A stretch of 27,330 bases of DNA from CBDVBZ01 sp965372355 (GTDB lineage Bacteria; Krumholzibacteriota; Krumholzibacteriia; WVZY01), in the NCBI GenBank assembly GCA_965372355.1, contig CBDVBZ010000037.1:1-27330 (forward strand), read 5' to 3'. The position numbers and the translations under genes are program-made. Below are positions 8,190 through 17,311 of this stretch, in pieces. The notes under the pieces are model-generated. The model saw only the letters and a list, made by a program, of their open reading frames with translations. It did not search any database and was not told the origin of the DNA. Position 1 is the stretch's first letter. Each line of letters opens with the position of its first letter.

Positions 8190-9013
8190 TCTATCTTGTA
8201 TTGGCCGCCATTGTCTGGGGGAGTTCGTTTCCCGCCATCACCTATGCGCTGGGGGATATCTCCCCCATGCTGCTTCTCGTCCTCCGGTTCGCCCTCGCTT
8301 TCTCCATACTCAGTTTTCGATACCGGTCCTGGCGGCAGTTCAGAAAGACAGTATTCAACCGCGCTGTTTTTCTGATATCGATTCCAAACTCTCTCGCGTT
8401 TATTCTCCAGTTCAAGGCGCAGGAGATGACGACGGCGTCTAAAACCGCCCTCTATGTCAACTCCAGTCCGGTGTTCATCGCCCTGGTCACGTGGCTGTTC
8501 TTGCAAGACCGAATCGGTCCGAGACAGCTCCTTGCCACGTTGATCGCGATGGCTGGTGTGGTTGTCACCAGCACGCAGCTGGATTTTTCCGGGATTTCCG
8601 CGATCAACACGGGTGATCTGCTCGCCTTGGGGGTCGGTTTTTGCTGGGCGCTGTTCATCGTTTTCTCCAGAGACGTCGTCAAGAGGTATGGGCCGTTCGA
8701 GCTGTCGCATGCGCTGTGTTTTTGGACGACCCTGATGGCTCTGCCGTTTCTTGCCACCGAGCCGGCGAGAATGTCGTGGCCGAGCATCGGGCCGCTTTTG
8801 TATCTGGTCATTTTCACGACGATCCTCGGGTATTACCTTTATCTCAAGGGTGTCCAGTTGGTGACGCCACTCACCACATCGCTGGTGATCCTCATCGAGG
8901 TGGTTGTCGCCTTCGGGATCTCCCATTTCCTGCTTTCCGAGTCCTTTTCGCCGGTCGAAACCGTCGGGGTCGTGCTGGTCCTGACGGGCGTCATTCTCGT
9001 TGCCAAACGGTGA
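8186..9013 (+). CDS. EamA/DMT-superfamily transporter
   Basis: A 275-aa very hydrophobic protein with about ten transmembrane segments arranged as two EamA repeats (residues about 1-130 and 140-275). The N-terminus has the hallmark A-I-V-W-G-S-S-F-P pattern, and a second W-A-L-F-I motif opens the second half. DMT family members export amino acids, nucleobases or other metabolites; the substrate cannot be read from sequence. The start overlaps the preceding stop by ATGA, so it is the last gene of the 2946-9013 operon. A strong promoter for the next gene begins about 75 nt downstream. Confidence 0.87.
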   Translation: MIYLVLAAIVWGSSFPAITYALGDISPMLLLVLRFALAFSILSFRYRSWRQFRKTVFNRAVFLISIPNSLAFILQFKAQEMTTASKTALYVNSSPVFIALVTWLFLQDRIGPRQLLATLIAMAGVVVTSTQLDFSGISAINTGDLLALGVGFCWALFIVFSRDVVKRYGPFELSHALCFWTTLMALPFLATEPARMSWPSIGPLLYLVIFTTILGYYLYLKGVQLVTPLTTSLVILIEVVVAFGISHFLLSESFSPVETVGVVLVLTGVILVAKR

Positions 9014-9089
9014 CACAGCGCCGCTCGCCGGGCGCCTCGTCAGCGACATAACTCAAACCCGTGACCCGTTGCCAGCAGCGCGTTTGTGT

Positions 9090-9118
9090 TTGATGATGCA
9101 GTGACAATCGACTAATAT
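9090..9118 (+). promoter_or_regulatory. Sigma70-like promoter of the beta-CASP nuclease gene
   Basis: TTGATG (9090-9095), a 17-bp spacer and TAATAT (9113-9118). Each box matches 4 of 6 consensus bases with ideal spacing. The expected start near 9125 gives a leader of about 39 nt with an AAAGG ribosome binding site at 9153-9157. Confidence 0.55.
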
Positions 9119-9163
9119 CAGTGGCATGGTTTGTTGAGAAACACGCGTTTAGAAAGGCATCCT

Positions 9164-10561
9164 ATGGAAATCCAGTTTCACGGTGGCGCGCAGACCGTTA
9201 CCGGATCGCAGCATCTCGTGACCGTCAATGGCGCCAAAATACTGTTGGAGTGCGGGCTATTCCAAGGCCACAGGAAGGAAGCTTACGAGAAGAACCTGAA
9301 TTTCGGCTATGATCCCGCCGACGTGGATGTCATGTTGTTGTCGCACGCCCATATCGATCACAGCGGCAATATCCCCAATCTTTATAAACGCGGGTTTCGT
9401 AACCACATCTATTCGACAGCGGCCACGGCCGATTTGTGCCAGATACTGCTGCGTGACAGCGCCTATCTGAACGAGAAGGACGTCGAGTGGGTGAACAGAA
9501 AGCGGAGAGCGAAGCATGAGGAGCCGATAGAACCACTTTATACCGTAGAAGATGCGGAGAAGGCGTTGTCGCTATTCGTCGGCGTGCACTACAACCGGAC
9601 GTTTGAGGTTGCACCGGGTGTCAAGGCGACGTTCAAGGAGGCGGGGCACATTCTGGGATCGGCGGGTATTCTCCTTGAGGTACAAGAAGGCAAGCGGACG
9701 ATTCGTTTTGGTTTTAGCGGGGACATCGGCCGTCGTGACGTGCCGATCCTGCGCGACCCGGAGCCATTCGAAGATCTGGATGCTCTGGTGATGGAGAGTA
9801 CGTACGGAGACCGTATGCACGCCGCATCGGGTGACTCCGACCGCGAGCTGGCCGACTTGATAAAGAGTGTCCACAAAAGAAAGGGCACGCTCATCATTCC
9901 CTCGTTCGCGGTGGGGCGTACACAGCGGCTCGTGTACAAGCTACACCGCCTCCAGGATGAAGGAATGATTCCCACGATCCCCATCTTTGTGGACAGTCCG
10001 ATGGCCTGCAACGCGACGGAGGTCTTTCGCGCTCATCCGGAGAACTTCGACCGTGAGACCTACGAAGATTTTCTGAACGATCACAAGGACCCGTTTACTC
10101 CGAAAAACTTCGCCTGTATTCGGTCCGTGGAGGGATCAAAAAAACTCAATGAGCTCGATGATCCGCATATCATCATTTCGGCGTCGGGTATGATGGAGGG
10201 CGGCCGTGTTCTTCATCATCTCCGCAACAACATAAAGAACCCTCGTACGACACTCCTGTTCGTTGGGTTTGCCGCGCCAAATACGCTCGCGAGGCGACTG
10301 ATGGACGGGGCCAAACGGGCAAAGATCTTTGGTGAGGAGTACCCAGTCAAGTGTGACGTTCGGATCATGGGGTTTTTCAGCGCGCACGCGGACCGCGATG
10401 GGCTGTTGAGGTACGTCGACGGCCTGGATCGGAAGAGACTCAAACAGATCTTCCTCGTACACGGGGAAATGGAACAGGCAGCGGCGCTCAAGGCCGCGCT
10501 CAAAAAGAAGAAGTTCAAGAACATACATATTCCCGCTCATGGAGAGTCACACTCGATCTGA
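9164..10561 (+). CDS. Beta-CASP metallo-beta-lactamase RNA nuclease (YSH1/CPSF73-like)
   Basis: A 465-aa protein with the full beta-CASP signature. Motif 2 is H61-x-H63-x-D65-H66, followed by the G-H-I-L-G-S-A motif, S-G-D-I-G-R (motif 4 Asp), the beta-CASP insert with G-R-T-Q-R, S-A-S-G-M-M-E-G-G-R, and the C-terminal S-A-H-A-D and V-H-G-E motifs. This is the architecture of single-domain bacterial and archaeal endo/exoribonucleases such as Thermus TTHA0252. ATG 9164 is chosen over the in-frame TTG at 9131, because AAAGG precedes it at 7 nt and the protein starts directly at the first strand (M-E-I-Q-F-H-G). It has its own promoter and may be cotranscribed with the M2 peptidase 69 nt downstream. 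Confidence 0.93.
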   Translation: MEIQFHGGAQTVTGSQHLVTVNGAKILLECGLFQGHRKEAYEKNLNFGYDPADVDVMLLSHAHIDHSGNIPNLYKRGFRNHIYSTAATADLCQILLRDSAYLNEKDVEWVNRKRRAKHEEPIEPLYTVEDAEKALSLFVGVHYNRTFEVAPGVKATFKEAGHILGSAGILLEVQEGKRTIRFGFSGDIGRRDVPILRDPEPFEDLDALVMESTYGDRMHAASGDSDRELADLIKSVHKRKGTLIIPSFAVGRTQRLVYKLHRLQDEGMIPTIPIFVDSPMACNATEVFRAHPENFDRETYEDFLNDHKDPFTPKNFACIRSVEGSKKLNELDDPHIIISASGMMEGGRVLHHLRNNIKNPRTTLLFVGFAAPNTLARRLMDGAKRAKIFGEEYPVKCDVRIMGFFSAHADRDGLLRYVDGLDRKRLKQIFLVHGEMEQAAALKAALKKKKFKNIHIPAHGESHSI

Positions 10562-10590
10562 CGTTGGGGTCTGTAGCCCGCGGGAAAACG

Positions 10591-10612
10591 CCGCCGGTCT
10601 ATGATGCGGCGG
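10591..10612 (+). other. GC-rich hairpin in front of the M2 peptidase gene
   Basis: CCGCCG (10591-10596) pairs with CGGCGG (10607-10612) around a 10-nt loop, ending 18 nt before ATG 10631 and just upstream of its ribosome binding site. No T-run follows. It could act as a processing or stabilising stem in a shared transcript, or a weak terminator for the upstream gene. Confidence 0.4.
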
Positions 10613-10630
10613 ACCTTAAGGAGGGGAGTC

Positions 10631-12433
10631 ATGAGAAATCTGTTTGTGGCCATCGCCATCCTGGTCGTGCTGGTTGGTTGCGGCGCGAGCGATGTGGATG
10701 TGCAGAGCGAAGCCCAGGCGTTTATCGATGACTATACCGAGGAGTTCATGGAACTTCAGTACGAGTGGGCGAAAGCCGAATGGCAATCCAACACGATGAT
10801 CATCGAGGGCGACACGACAAACGCCTACGCGACGCAAACGGCAAGAGAGGCGTTTGCAAGCTTTACGGGGAGCGCAGAGGTCATCGAGAACGCTCGTAAG
10901 TTGCTGAAATACGGGGACAAGCTGACCCCACTCCAGACGCGTCAGCTGGAAAAGGTCCTGTACACCGCGGCCGACAACCCGCAGACCGTCGAGGCTCTCG
11001 TCAAGGAGCGTATAAAGGCGGAAACCAAACAGACGGAGGATCTGTATGGCTACGATTTTAAGATCGGCGGCGAATCGGTGACGACGGCGGATATCGATGA
11101 GATCCTCAAGACGAGCAACGATCTGGATGAACGGCTCGCCGCATGGGAGTCGAGCAAAACGGTGGGTGCTGAGATAAAGGACGGACTGGTCGATCTCAGA
11201 CGGTTGAGAAACGAAACCGTACAGGCGCTTGGTTACGATGACTACTTCTCGTACCAGGTGTCGGATTACGGAATGACGACGGATGAGCTGCTGGCAATGA
11301 TGCGTCAGTTCAACCGCGAGATCCGGCCTCTCTATCGTGAGATCCATACATGGGCCCGTTATACGCTCTCCGAGCGATACGGTGTTGATGAAGTGCCCGA
11401 TCTTCTACCGGCGCACTGGGCACCGAATCGTTGGAGCCAGGACTGGACTTCCCTGGTCACCGTCGAGGGCCTCGATCTCGATGGCGTTCTGCGGCAGAAG
11501 GAACCCGAGTGGTTTACCAAGCAAGGCGAGAAATTCTACATAAGCGTGGGTTTTCCGCCGCTGCCGAGCAGCTTCTGGGAATTGTCCAGTCTGTATCCGT
11601 TGCCCGAGGGCACCGACTACAAAAAGAACAACCATGCGTCCGCGTGGCACATGGACCTCGAGAATGACATACGGTGTCTGATGAGCGTCGTCCCCAATGC
11701 CGAGTGGTACGAGACGGTGCACCACGAGCTCGGTCACATCTATTACTACGTTGCCTACACGAACCCCGATGTCCCGCCGCTTCTAAGAGAGGGCGCAAAC
11801 CGCGGCTATCATGAGGCGATCGGAAGCATGCTCGGTCTGGCAGCGATGCAGAAGCCATTTCTGGCCAACCTCGGGTTGCTGCCGGCCGATTCCGAGACCG
11901 ACGAGATGCAGACGCTCCTCAAGGAAGCGATGAACTACATCGTGTTCATGCCGTGGTCCGCCGGGGTCATGACAGAGTTCGAGTACGAGCTGTACGCCAA
12001 CGACCTGCCCGCCACGCAGTTCAACGAGCGCTGGTGGGAGATCAAAAAGAAGTACCAGGGCGTCGTGCCGCCCTCCGCACGTGGTGAGGAATATTGCGAT
12101 GCGGCGTCGAAGACACACATCAGCGATGACGCCGGTCAGTACTACGATTATGGGATCTCCTACGTGCTGCTGTTTCAGATCCACGATCACATCGCGCGGA
12201 AGATCCTCAAGCAGGATCCCCACACGACGAACTACTACGGTAGCGCGGAGGTCGGCAAGTTTCTCTACGACGTCATGAGTCCTGGTGCCAGCAAGGACTG
12301 GCGCGCCGTGCTCCGCGATAAAACCGGTGAGGACATGAGCGCGAGGGCGATGCTGGAGTACTTCGAGCCGTTGATGGCTTATCTCCAGGAGCAGAACAAA
12401 GGCCGCAAACACACGCTGCCCGAGCTGGATTAG
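10631..12433 (+). CDS. M2-family peptidyl-dipeptidase (ACE-like) lipoprotein
   Basis: A 600-aa protein with a lipoprotein signal peptide (lipobox L-V-G-C, Cys near residue 17), so it should be anchored in a membrane facing the periplasm or outside. The gluzincin site is H365-E366-L-G-H369, with third zinc ligand E395 in G-Y-H-E-A-I-G-S. This matches angiotensin-converting-enzyme-type dipeptidyl carboxydipeptidases, which remove C-terminal dipeptides. Length fits single-domain bacterial ACE homologues. Start 10631 is chosen because AAGGAGGGG precedes it at the right distance; the in-frame ATG at 10601 falls inside the upstream hairpin. With the M14 enzyme it adds to the extracellular peptide-degrading capacity of the region. 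Confidence 0.93.
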   Translation: MRNLFVAIAILVVLVGCGASDVDVQSEAQAFIDDYTEEFMELQYEWAKAEWQSNTMIIEGDTTNAYATQTAREAFASFTGSAEVIENARKLLKYGDKLTPLQTRQLEKVLYTAADNPQTVEALVKERIKAETKQTEDLYGYDFKIGGESVTTADIDEILKTSNDLDERLAAWESSKTVGAEIKDGLVDLRRLRNETVQALGYDDYFSYQVSDYGMTTDELLAMMRQFNREIRPLYREIHTWARYTLSERYGVDEVPDLLPAHWAPNRWSQDWTSLVTVEGLDLDGVLRQKEPEWFTKQGEKFYISVGFPPLPSSFWELSSLYPLPEGTDYKKNNHASAWHMDLENDIRCLMSVVPNAEWYETVHHELGHIYYYVAYTNPDVPPLLREGANRGYHEAIGSMLGLAAMQKPFLANLGLLPADSETDEMQTLLKEAMNYIVFMPWSAGVMTEFEYELYANDLPATQFNERWWEIKKKYQGVVPPSARGEEYCDAASKTHISDDAGQYYDYGISYVLLFQIHDHIARKILKQDPHTTNYYGSAEVGKFLYDVMSPGASKDWRAVLRDKTGEDMSARAMLEYFEPLMAYLQEQNKGRKHTLPELD

Positions 12434-12465
12434 CCTTCAGGGGTCGCTCGTGACGGGCGTTCGCC
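12434..12465. other. Short convergent intergenic gap with a small hairpin
   Basis: A 32-bp gap between convergent gene ends. It contains GGGC-GTTC-GCCC, a 4-bp stem with no T-run. On the minus strand the stretch GGCGAACGCCC-g-TCAC resembles the left end of the palindromic repeat found at 19588-19602, so a remnant of that repeat is possible but unproven. Confidence 0.3.
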
Positions 12466-14997
12466 CTATCGAATCACAGTGAACTTGTCGATTACGCGCT
12501 TGAACTGGCCGTTGTCGATCTCGATGGCGTAGAGGTAGACGCCGCTCGTGATGTCCTGGCCGTTTCGCGTGACGAGGTCCCATTTGACCGTACCAACGCC
12601 GCCCCGGCCATCGAAGGGGAGTGCCTTCACCAGATCACCGGCGAGCGTGTAGATCCGAATGGTTCCTGTTGCTTTGGGGAGATTCCTGAACTCGATCTTT
12701 GTCCCGGAGGGGTCGTCGTTTGTAGGGTCGAGTGCCCAGGCCGCCATGGTTTCCCGGGTTGCGGGGTTGGGCACGACGTAGATCGAGCGGTTCGTAGTTT
12801 CGTAAGCCTCTGTCGAGGCGGACATGGGTTCGACATACGCAAAGTTCGAGGATGGCACGCCGGCGTGTCCGGCGACCAATTCGTTGCCATCTACATCATG
12901 ATCGAATGCCACGACAGCGTAGAAGTAGGGTCGGCCGAGATGAATGGAACGATCGACGTAGCGGTAGTAGTGGCGACCGCCGGCAACACCCGCTTCCGCT
13001 CGAGCGAGTGCCACGAGCGTATCGCAGACCGCGGGAGTGACCCCCTGCGGACACGGCGGGTCTGTATCCGGGTTCTCCCTGATGAACTCTCGAAGCGTGT
13101 TGATGAAGTCTCGTTTTTGCAGCGGCGTTAGAATGTGCGTCAGAGGCTCGTAGCGCAAGTGCTGTAAACCTGTGTCTTCCCCAAACCTGTTGATCACATC
13201 GACCTGCAAGAGCGCATTCCACAAATCGGACGGAGGCCCCGTGATCACCGAAGTGCCGAGCGGTCGTGTCCAGCCTTCGGCGCGGTGTATCTGATAACCC
13301 TCGAAATCGTAAGTCTGCGTGATGTTATCGGTCGCTCCTTCGCTTGTGCTGTCCCAATAGATCACGACGCCGTCCCGCGCATGGGGCTCGATTCGCATCC
13401 TCGGTGGCGGAGGAGCCGCCGCCATGATCCAGTGCACCTGGCTCTCTCGACCGGCAACACCCGTTCTGAAGCTCAGACTATCGCTCTCCGGGTATCCGCA
13501 GGCGTCCTTGAACAAGCACTCCATCACGCAGTCCGCGTTCGACCACGCCACCTCTCCTTCGTGTACTAGCGGAATCGGCTTATTGAAAATCGGGTCCCAG
13601 CGCTCCCAATCGCAGCCGAACTCGACTGGCGGCTTGAATAGACGACAGCTGTCCGCCCACACCTGAAACATAAAGCCGTAGTACGGGGTCTCACGCCCGG
13701 AGTAACCACTCCGGATACCAAACTGGCTGTCGAAGTCAAACCAAGTGCCCTTGAAGGCCAGCTTCGCGCTCGCCGCGTTGGCAAACGCCTGTTCACCCTC
13801 GCCGATTGCAAACGCTATTTGCACGGTCATCGTGCTGTCGGGAAACAACTCGGCGAACGGTCCCATGCTCACGAGCATACGGTAGTCGCGTGGGAGTTCG
13901 GCATTGCGCTCCGACCCACCGTACGACAACAGTTCGTAGCGCTCGAAGTCGTTGGTCGGGTCACCACCCTCCTCAAAGGTCTGATGGCCGGAGAAATGGG
14001 TGTACGTATGGAAACCGACGTTACTGGGAGCGGTGAACCCTTCCGGGTCGACAGGATGACCGAGGGCGACGACACCGAAATAGCCGAGTGTCATACCGTC
14101 ATCACCGTCTGCATCGTACGTGTACGCAAAATCAAACTGAACCGGGCCGATATCCGTGCAGGTTACCGGTACGAACAGTCGGGCAGTGAGATCATCCTCC
14201 CAGTAGTTGGAAAGATGCCTGGGACCGGCGTCGCCGTCGACAAAGAAACCGACATAGACATCCTCGAGCACACGGTTGCCGGTGTTGGTGATGTGATACT
14301 CAACGCCGATGAAGTCGTCGAAGCGAGCCGCGCTCCATTGGTAGCTCTCCTGCCGGACGGCAATATTCAGGGGGTTGTGTTGGGGATAGATCTGCTGACT
14401 GATAGGTTGATTGTCCGCATAGCTGCAGGCGAACATGAGCCTCGAGATGGCGGCGAAGTCCTCGTCGACCCGGCCATCCCCGTCATTGTCAAAACCGTCG
14501 AGGCGGTCCTCATCGATGGCGCCGTCGCCATCGTCGTCGGCCTGTGGGTGTGGACGTCGATTGCCACCCCGTACGCCTTCGGACGCGCGGTAGATGATGT
14601 CACGCGGATCCTGCGTGGGACGAAACTCGTTCTCGAACGCAGCCGTCGACACGGCGGGCACTCCCTGAATCAAGGCACCAACCCACAACCCGGCGGTAAA
14701 GAGATACTCGATTCCGGTGCCCGCTGGCCACTGCGCCGACGGCCCGTACGAGTAAGGCAATCCGGTATCGGGGCGTGCGCCGAACTCGCCCCAGTTGCTC
14801 ACATGGACCTGCAACTCGCCGACGTTGTGAATGCTGCTGCCATCCAGTACGAGCACGCGCTGGGGATCCCAGAGTTCTTTGTTCTTCTTTTTGGGGTCTA
14901 CATAGCGGGCCCGAGTGGTGCCGGCGAGGAGCATGACCCACACGAGAACCGATGCAGCGATCTTCAGCGACCGAGCGTGTGTGTTTGTCAAAAACAT
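12466..14997 (-). CDS. Large secreted protein with FlgD/T9SS-like C-terminal sorting domain
   Basis: An 843-aa exported protein of unknown function. Start at 14997 is chosen over 15240 because GGTGGAG lies 8 nt upstream, the longer form would overlap the previous gene by over 200 bp, and a signal peptide (hydrophobic residues about 14-26) begins right there. Residues about 155-182 carry two D-x-D-G-D-G-type calcium-binding loops, like thrombospondin type 3 or dockerin repeats. Residues about 600-720 look fibronectin III-like (Y-E-F-E/D-G-Y-Q-I-H-R-A). The final 90 residues (V-V-P-N-P, then I-R-I-Y-T-L-A-G-D-L-V, then S-G-V-Y-L-Y) form a FlgD-Ig/type IX sorting-like domain. It is the second gene of a two-gene unit, 19 nt after the lipoprotein gene. 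Confidence 0.85.
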   Translation of the reverse strand: MFLTNTHARSLKIAASVLVWVMLLAGTTRARYVDPKKKNKELWDPQRVLVLDGSSIHNVGELQVHVSNWGEFGARPDTGLPYSYGPSAQWPAGTGIEYLFTAGLWVGALIQGVPAVSTAAFENEFRPTQDPRDIIYRASEGVRGGNRRPHPQADDDGDGAIDEDRLDGFDNDGDGRVDEDFAAISRLMFACSYADNQPISQQIYPQHNPLNIAVRQESYQWSAARFDDFIGVEYHITNTGNRVLEDVYVGFFVDGDAGPRHLSNYWEDDLTARLFVPVTCTDIGPVQFDFAYTYDADGDDGMTLGYFGVVALGHPVDPEGFTAPSNVGFHTYTHFSGHQTFEEGGDPTNDFERYELLSYGGSERNAELPRDYRMLVSMGPFAELFPDSTMTVQIAFAIGEGEQAFANAASAKLAFKGTWFDFDSQFGIRSGYSGRETPYYGFMFQVWADSCRLFKPPVEFGCDWERWDPIFNKPIPLVHEGEVAWSNADCVMECLFKDACGYPESDSLSFRTGVAGRESQVHWIMAAAPPPPRMRIEPHARDGVVIYWDSTSEGATDNITQTYDFEGYQIHRAEGWTRPLGTSVITGPPSDLWNALLQVDVINRFGEDTGLQHLRYEPLTHILTPLQKRDFINTLREFIRENPDTDPPCPQGVTPAVCDTLVALARAEAGVAGGRHYYRYVDRSIHLGRPYFYAVVAFDHDVDGNELVAGHAGVPSSNFAYVEPMSASTEAYETTNRSIYVVPNPATRETMAAWALDPTNDDPSGTKIEFRNLPKATGTIRIYTLAGDLVKALPFDGRGGVGTVKWDLVTRNGQDITSGVYLYAIEIDNGQFKRVIDKFTVIR

Positions 14998-15016
14998 CGA
15001 TGCGTCTCCACCGCGC

Positions 15017-17251
15017 CTAATCTCCGCGCGGAAGACTCCATTCGTCAAAAAAGATGATATCCAGCGCTTGCTTGACCTGATCCGGGTTGAAGTAAACAGG
15101 TTCGAAACCCCACACGGCACTGCGCCCAGGCTCTCCAGCCGGCGGAATCCGCCGTGCGTGTCTCGAACTAAAGAACGCGACGGGGGCTCCAAAAATGGCT
15201 GAAGATGTGTTGAGGCACTCGAGACCCCAAATGGGTTCAAAACAGTCCCTGGGGGGGGATGTCTCCGCTAGGTTGTTGCATATCGTGGCAAAATAGGGGG
15301 GATTGTAGAGATCACAGTTCAAACCGCGTCTGCTCTCATTATACCACAGGTCCCGTGCGGCAACCTCCGGCCGCAGCGTCATCCGCGGAAACCGTGTATC
15401 GATCGGAACACAGGCACGCAACCCATCGGTCCTCCTGTCGCGGTCTCGAATCCCATCGACCGGGCAGGCGTCCGGCGAGCGTCGCTGGCCGTTGGGATTC
15501 TGGATAAACGCAATGTCGATCACGTTCAGGCAACAGTTATTGTACGCGACCGAGTTCTCGCCAACCGCGCCGGTATAGCTCCCGGTCTGGTTTCCGTACA
15601 ACTCGTACCGGAAAATCACGGGATACGTCACCGGCCTGAATCGTTGCTCGTTGATCACAACCGTCATGATGTTCTGGCCGCAGAGAAGGACTTTGCCTCC
15701 CATATCCATGAACATTTCGATGATGTTGGGCAACTGTACCGTGCCCGGCTGGGTCTTCCGCGGAAACTCGATATAGTCATTCAAGACCGAGGAGGTCGTG
15801 CTTGTCGACGCACCCAGAGCGTTCCATATCACTGCTTTGTATTTTGTTATAACGTGAATGGGCACGTAACCCGCGCGGCCTTCTATGTGGAAGAGGTCGG
15901 CGGGACCGAAGTCCGCCACGGCGCGCGCTACATCGAGCCAAAACGCGTCGTGTTCTTCGTCGCTGGGCAGCATTCCCATCGTGCCTCTGAAACCGACGCT
16001 GGCCTCCACCCAGTCGTCCACGATCAGCAAGCTGCGCTCCATCGTGAACGGGATCACATTCACGACAATCGTGACGCGTGTCAGGAGATCGTTGTTGTCA
16101 ATCACCTCGAGAAAGAACGTATGTGTTCCAAAGAAAAACGTCCGTGTCGGTGATATGGCGCGTTCACCGACGAAGGGTGTGAGGGAGACCTCCCACTGCT
16201 CCGGATCGGCGAGATCGAGGATGTCCCATCCGTAGCGATAGCCCTCGACCATTCCCCCGTAGGAGGAGGCGTCGCCGGTCCACGAGAACCCGATCGGAAG
16301 TCCGGCCGGGATGTCGAGTATTGTGGGGGGCGTATCTGCGGTGGTGGCGAGGAGATCCTTCATGTACTTGTACGACACGCGTACTAGAGGACCGCTCGAA
16401 ATATCCGTGACGAACACCCGGCGCAGATTCCGAACCAGATCGAAGACGGGTGTGACGGCACCGGCCTCGTCCTTCGCCTGCGCTGCAAACACATAGTCAC
16501 CGAAAGCAAGTGGATCCGATGTCCAGGACCTCCCGGAGTCCGCGCGCGAGTCGTAGTAATGCCATCTAGACCACTCGGGGGCATCCGGATTATCACGGAT
16601 GTAGTCTCTCGTTGTGAACCAGTTGCCATTGAACGGCACGGTGCTCAGCAGTATCCAGCGAACCGAGTCGGGTTCCTCATTCTCGCTGTCCGTGTCTCGA
16701 GCAATCCACTCGAACGTAATGACCGGTGGCATGATGGCGGGGGATACACCCGTTCGTCTGGGAGTCGAGATGTAGATTTCGGGGGATATTGTACTCGAGG
16801 TGAAAGAGCGATAGACCGGCTCTCGCGAGCATGCGCCTTTGTCGTCCACAGCCCGAACGAAGAACGTGTGCGATCGGCGGAACTCGTGGAGATACCCGCT
16901 ATCGAGCGCAGAACTGTCCGCCACGAGATCGGCCGCCACGATGAACATGGAATCGGTGACAGAGGTCCGGCGCCACTTGTCAGCCCCCGTCGTATCTGCG
17001 GGGTTGAAAACGTTGCTCTCGTTGTCGGTCAGAGTCCACTCGAAATGCGCGATCTCTCCGTCGGGGTCCCACGCCCCCCAATACAGGTGGACCCTGTAGT
17101 CGGTTACCGAGCCTTCCGGCGGCCCGATCGCCAGCCACACCTCCGGCAGCTGGTTCTCTTTGTGGATGCCAGCGGGATTATCCGGACCACAGCCTGCCGT
17201 TAAGGCCACCAAAAGGAGAACTGCGGTGGCATATTCAATGTTCCTTCGCAT
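15017..17251 (-). CDS. Large lipoprotein with Ig/Fn3-like domains, unknown function
   Basis: A 744-aa protein starting with a lipoprotein signal peptide (lipobox L-T-A-G-C, Cys near 21). The N-terminal half contains repeated beta-rich segments of the Fn3/PKD type (W-D-P-D-G-E-I-A-H-F-E-W, then F-F-V-R-A-V-D-D-K-G). The middle region from about residue 400 (L-L-I-V-D-D-W, later A-V-I-W-N-A-L-G and G-G-K-V-L-L-C-G-Q-N) resembles a degenerate GATase- or Rossmann-like domain often seen in large surface proteins of candidate phyla. No catalytic residues can be assigned. GGAAG lies 7 nt before ATG 17251. It is first in the unit with the sorting-domain protein, so the two may form a surface complex; that is inference. 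Confidence 0.83.
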   Translation of the reverse strand: MRRNIEYATAVLLLVALTAGCGPDNPAGIHKENQLPEVWLAIGPPEGSVTDYRVHLYWGAWDPDGEIAHFEWTLTDNESNVFNPADTTGADKWRRTSVTDSMFIVAADLVADSSALDSGYLHEFRRSHTFFVRAVDDKGACSREPVYRSFTSSTISPEIYISTPRRTGVSPAIMPPVITFEWIARDTDSENEEPDSVRWILLSTVPFNGNWFTTRDYIRDNPDAPEWSRWHYYDSRADSGRSWTSDPLAFGDYVFAAQAKDEAGAVTPVFDLVRNLRRVFVTDISSGPLVRVSYKYMKDLLATTADTPPTILDIPAGLPIGFSWTGDASSYGGMVEGYRYGWDILDLADPEQWEVSLTPFVGERAISPTRTFFFGTHTFFLEVIDNNDLLTRVTIVVNVIPFTMERSLLIVDDWVEASVGFRGTMGMLPSDEEHDAFWLDVARAVADFGPADLFHIEGRAGYVPIHVITKYKAVIWNALGASTSTTSSVLNDYIEFPRKTQPGTVQLPNIIEMFMDMGGKVLLCGQNIMTVVINEQRFRPVTYPVIFRYELYGNQTGSYTGAVGENSVAYNNCCLNVIDIAFIQNPNGQRRSPDACPVDGIRDRDRRTDGLRACVPIDTRFPRMTLRPEVAARDLWYNESRRGLNCDLYNPPYFATICNNLAETSPPRDCFEPIWGLECLNTSSAIFGAPVAFFSSRHARRIPPAGEPGRSAVWGFEPVYFNPDQVKQALDIIFFDEWSLPRGD

Positions 17252-17295
17252 CGCGGGCTTCCGCGACCGCCTTTCCTCGGGCGGGGGCGCTATCC

Positions 17296-17311
17296 TGTAC
17301 GGACGAGTACA
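17296..17311. promoter_or_regulatory. Operator-like dyad in the divergent promoter region
   Basis: TGTAC-GGACGA-GTACA is a perfect 5-bp inverted repeat with a 6-nt centre, next to an AT-rich patch (TTATAGTATACAA, 17312-17324) in the 17252-17547 region between divergent genes. It could bind a dimeric repressor controlling the lipoprotein gene. No clean -35/-10 pair was found on either strand. Confidence 0.35.

Noticed and set aside
9014..9045. GC-rich CGCTCGCCGGGCGCCTC stretch after the first EamA gene, similar to the right end of the repeat
   Set aside because: Only about 9 contiguous bases match and no left end is found; also no T-run for a terminator.
13819..15057. 412-aa open frame antisense to the large secreted protein
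   Set aside because: No domain and no ribosome binding site; its composition mirrors the sense gene, whose signal peptide and sorting domain are clear.
14998..15240. N-terminal extension of the secreted protein up to 15240
   Set aside because: It would overlap the upstream lipoprotein gene by over 200 bp and place the signal peptide in the interior. A good ribosome binding site precedes 14997.
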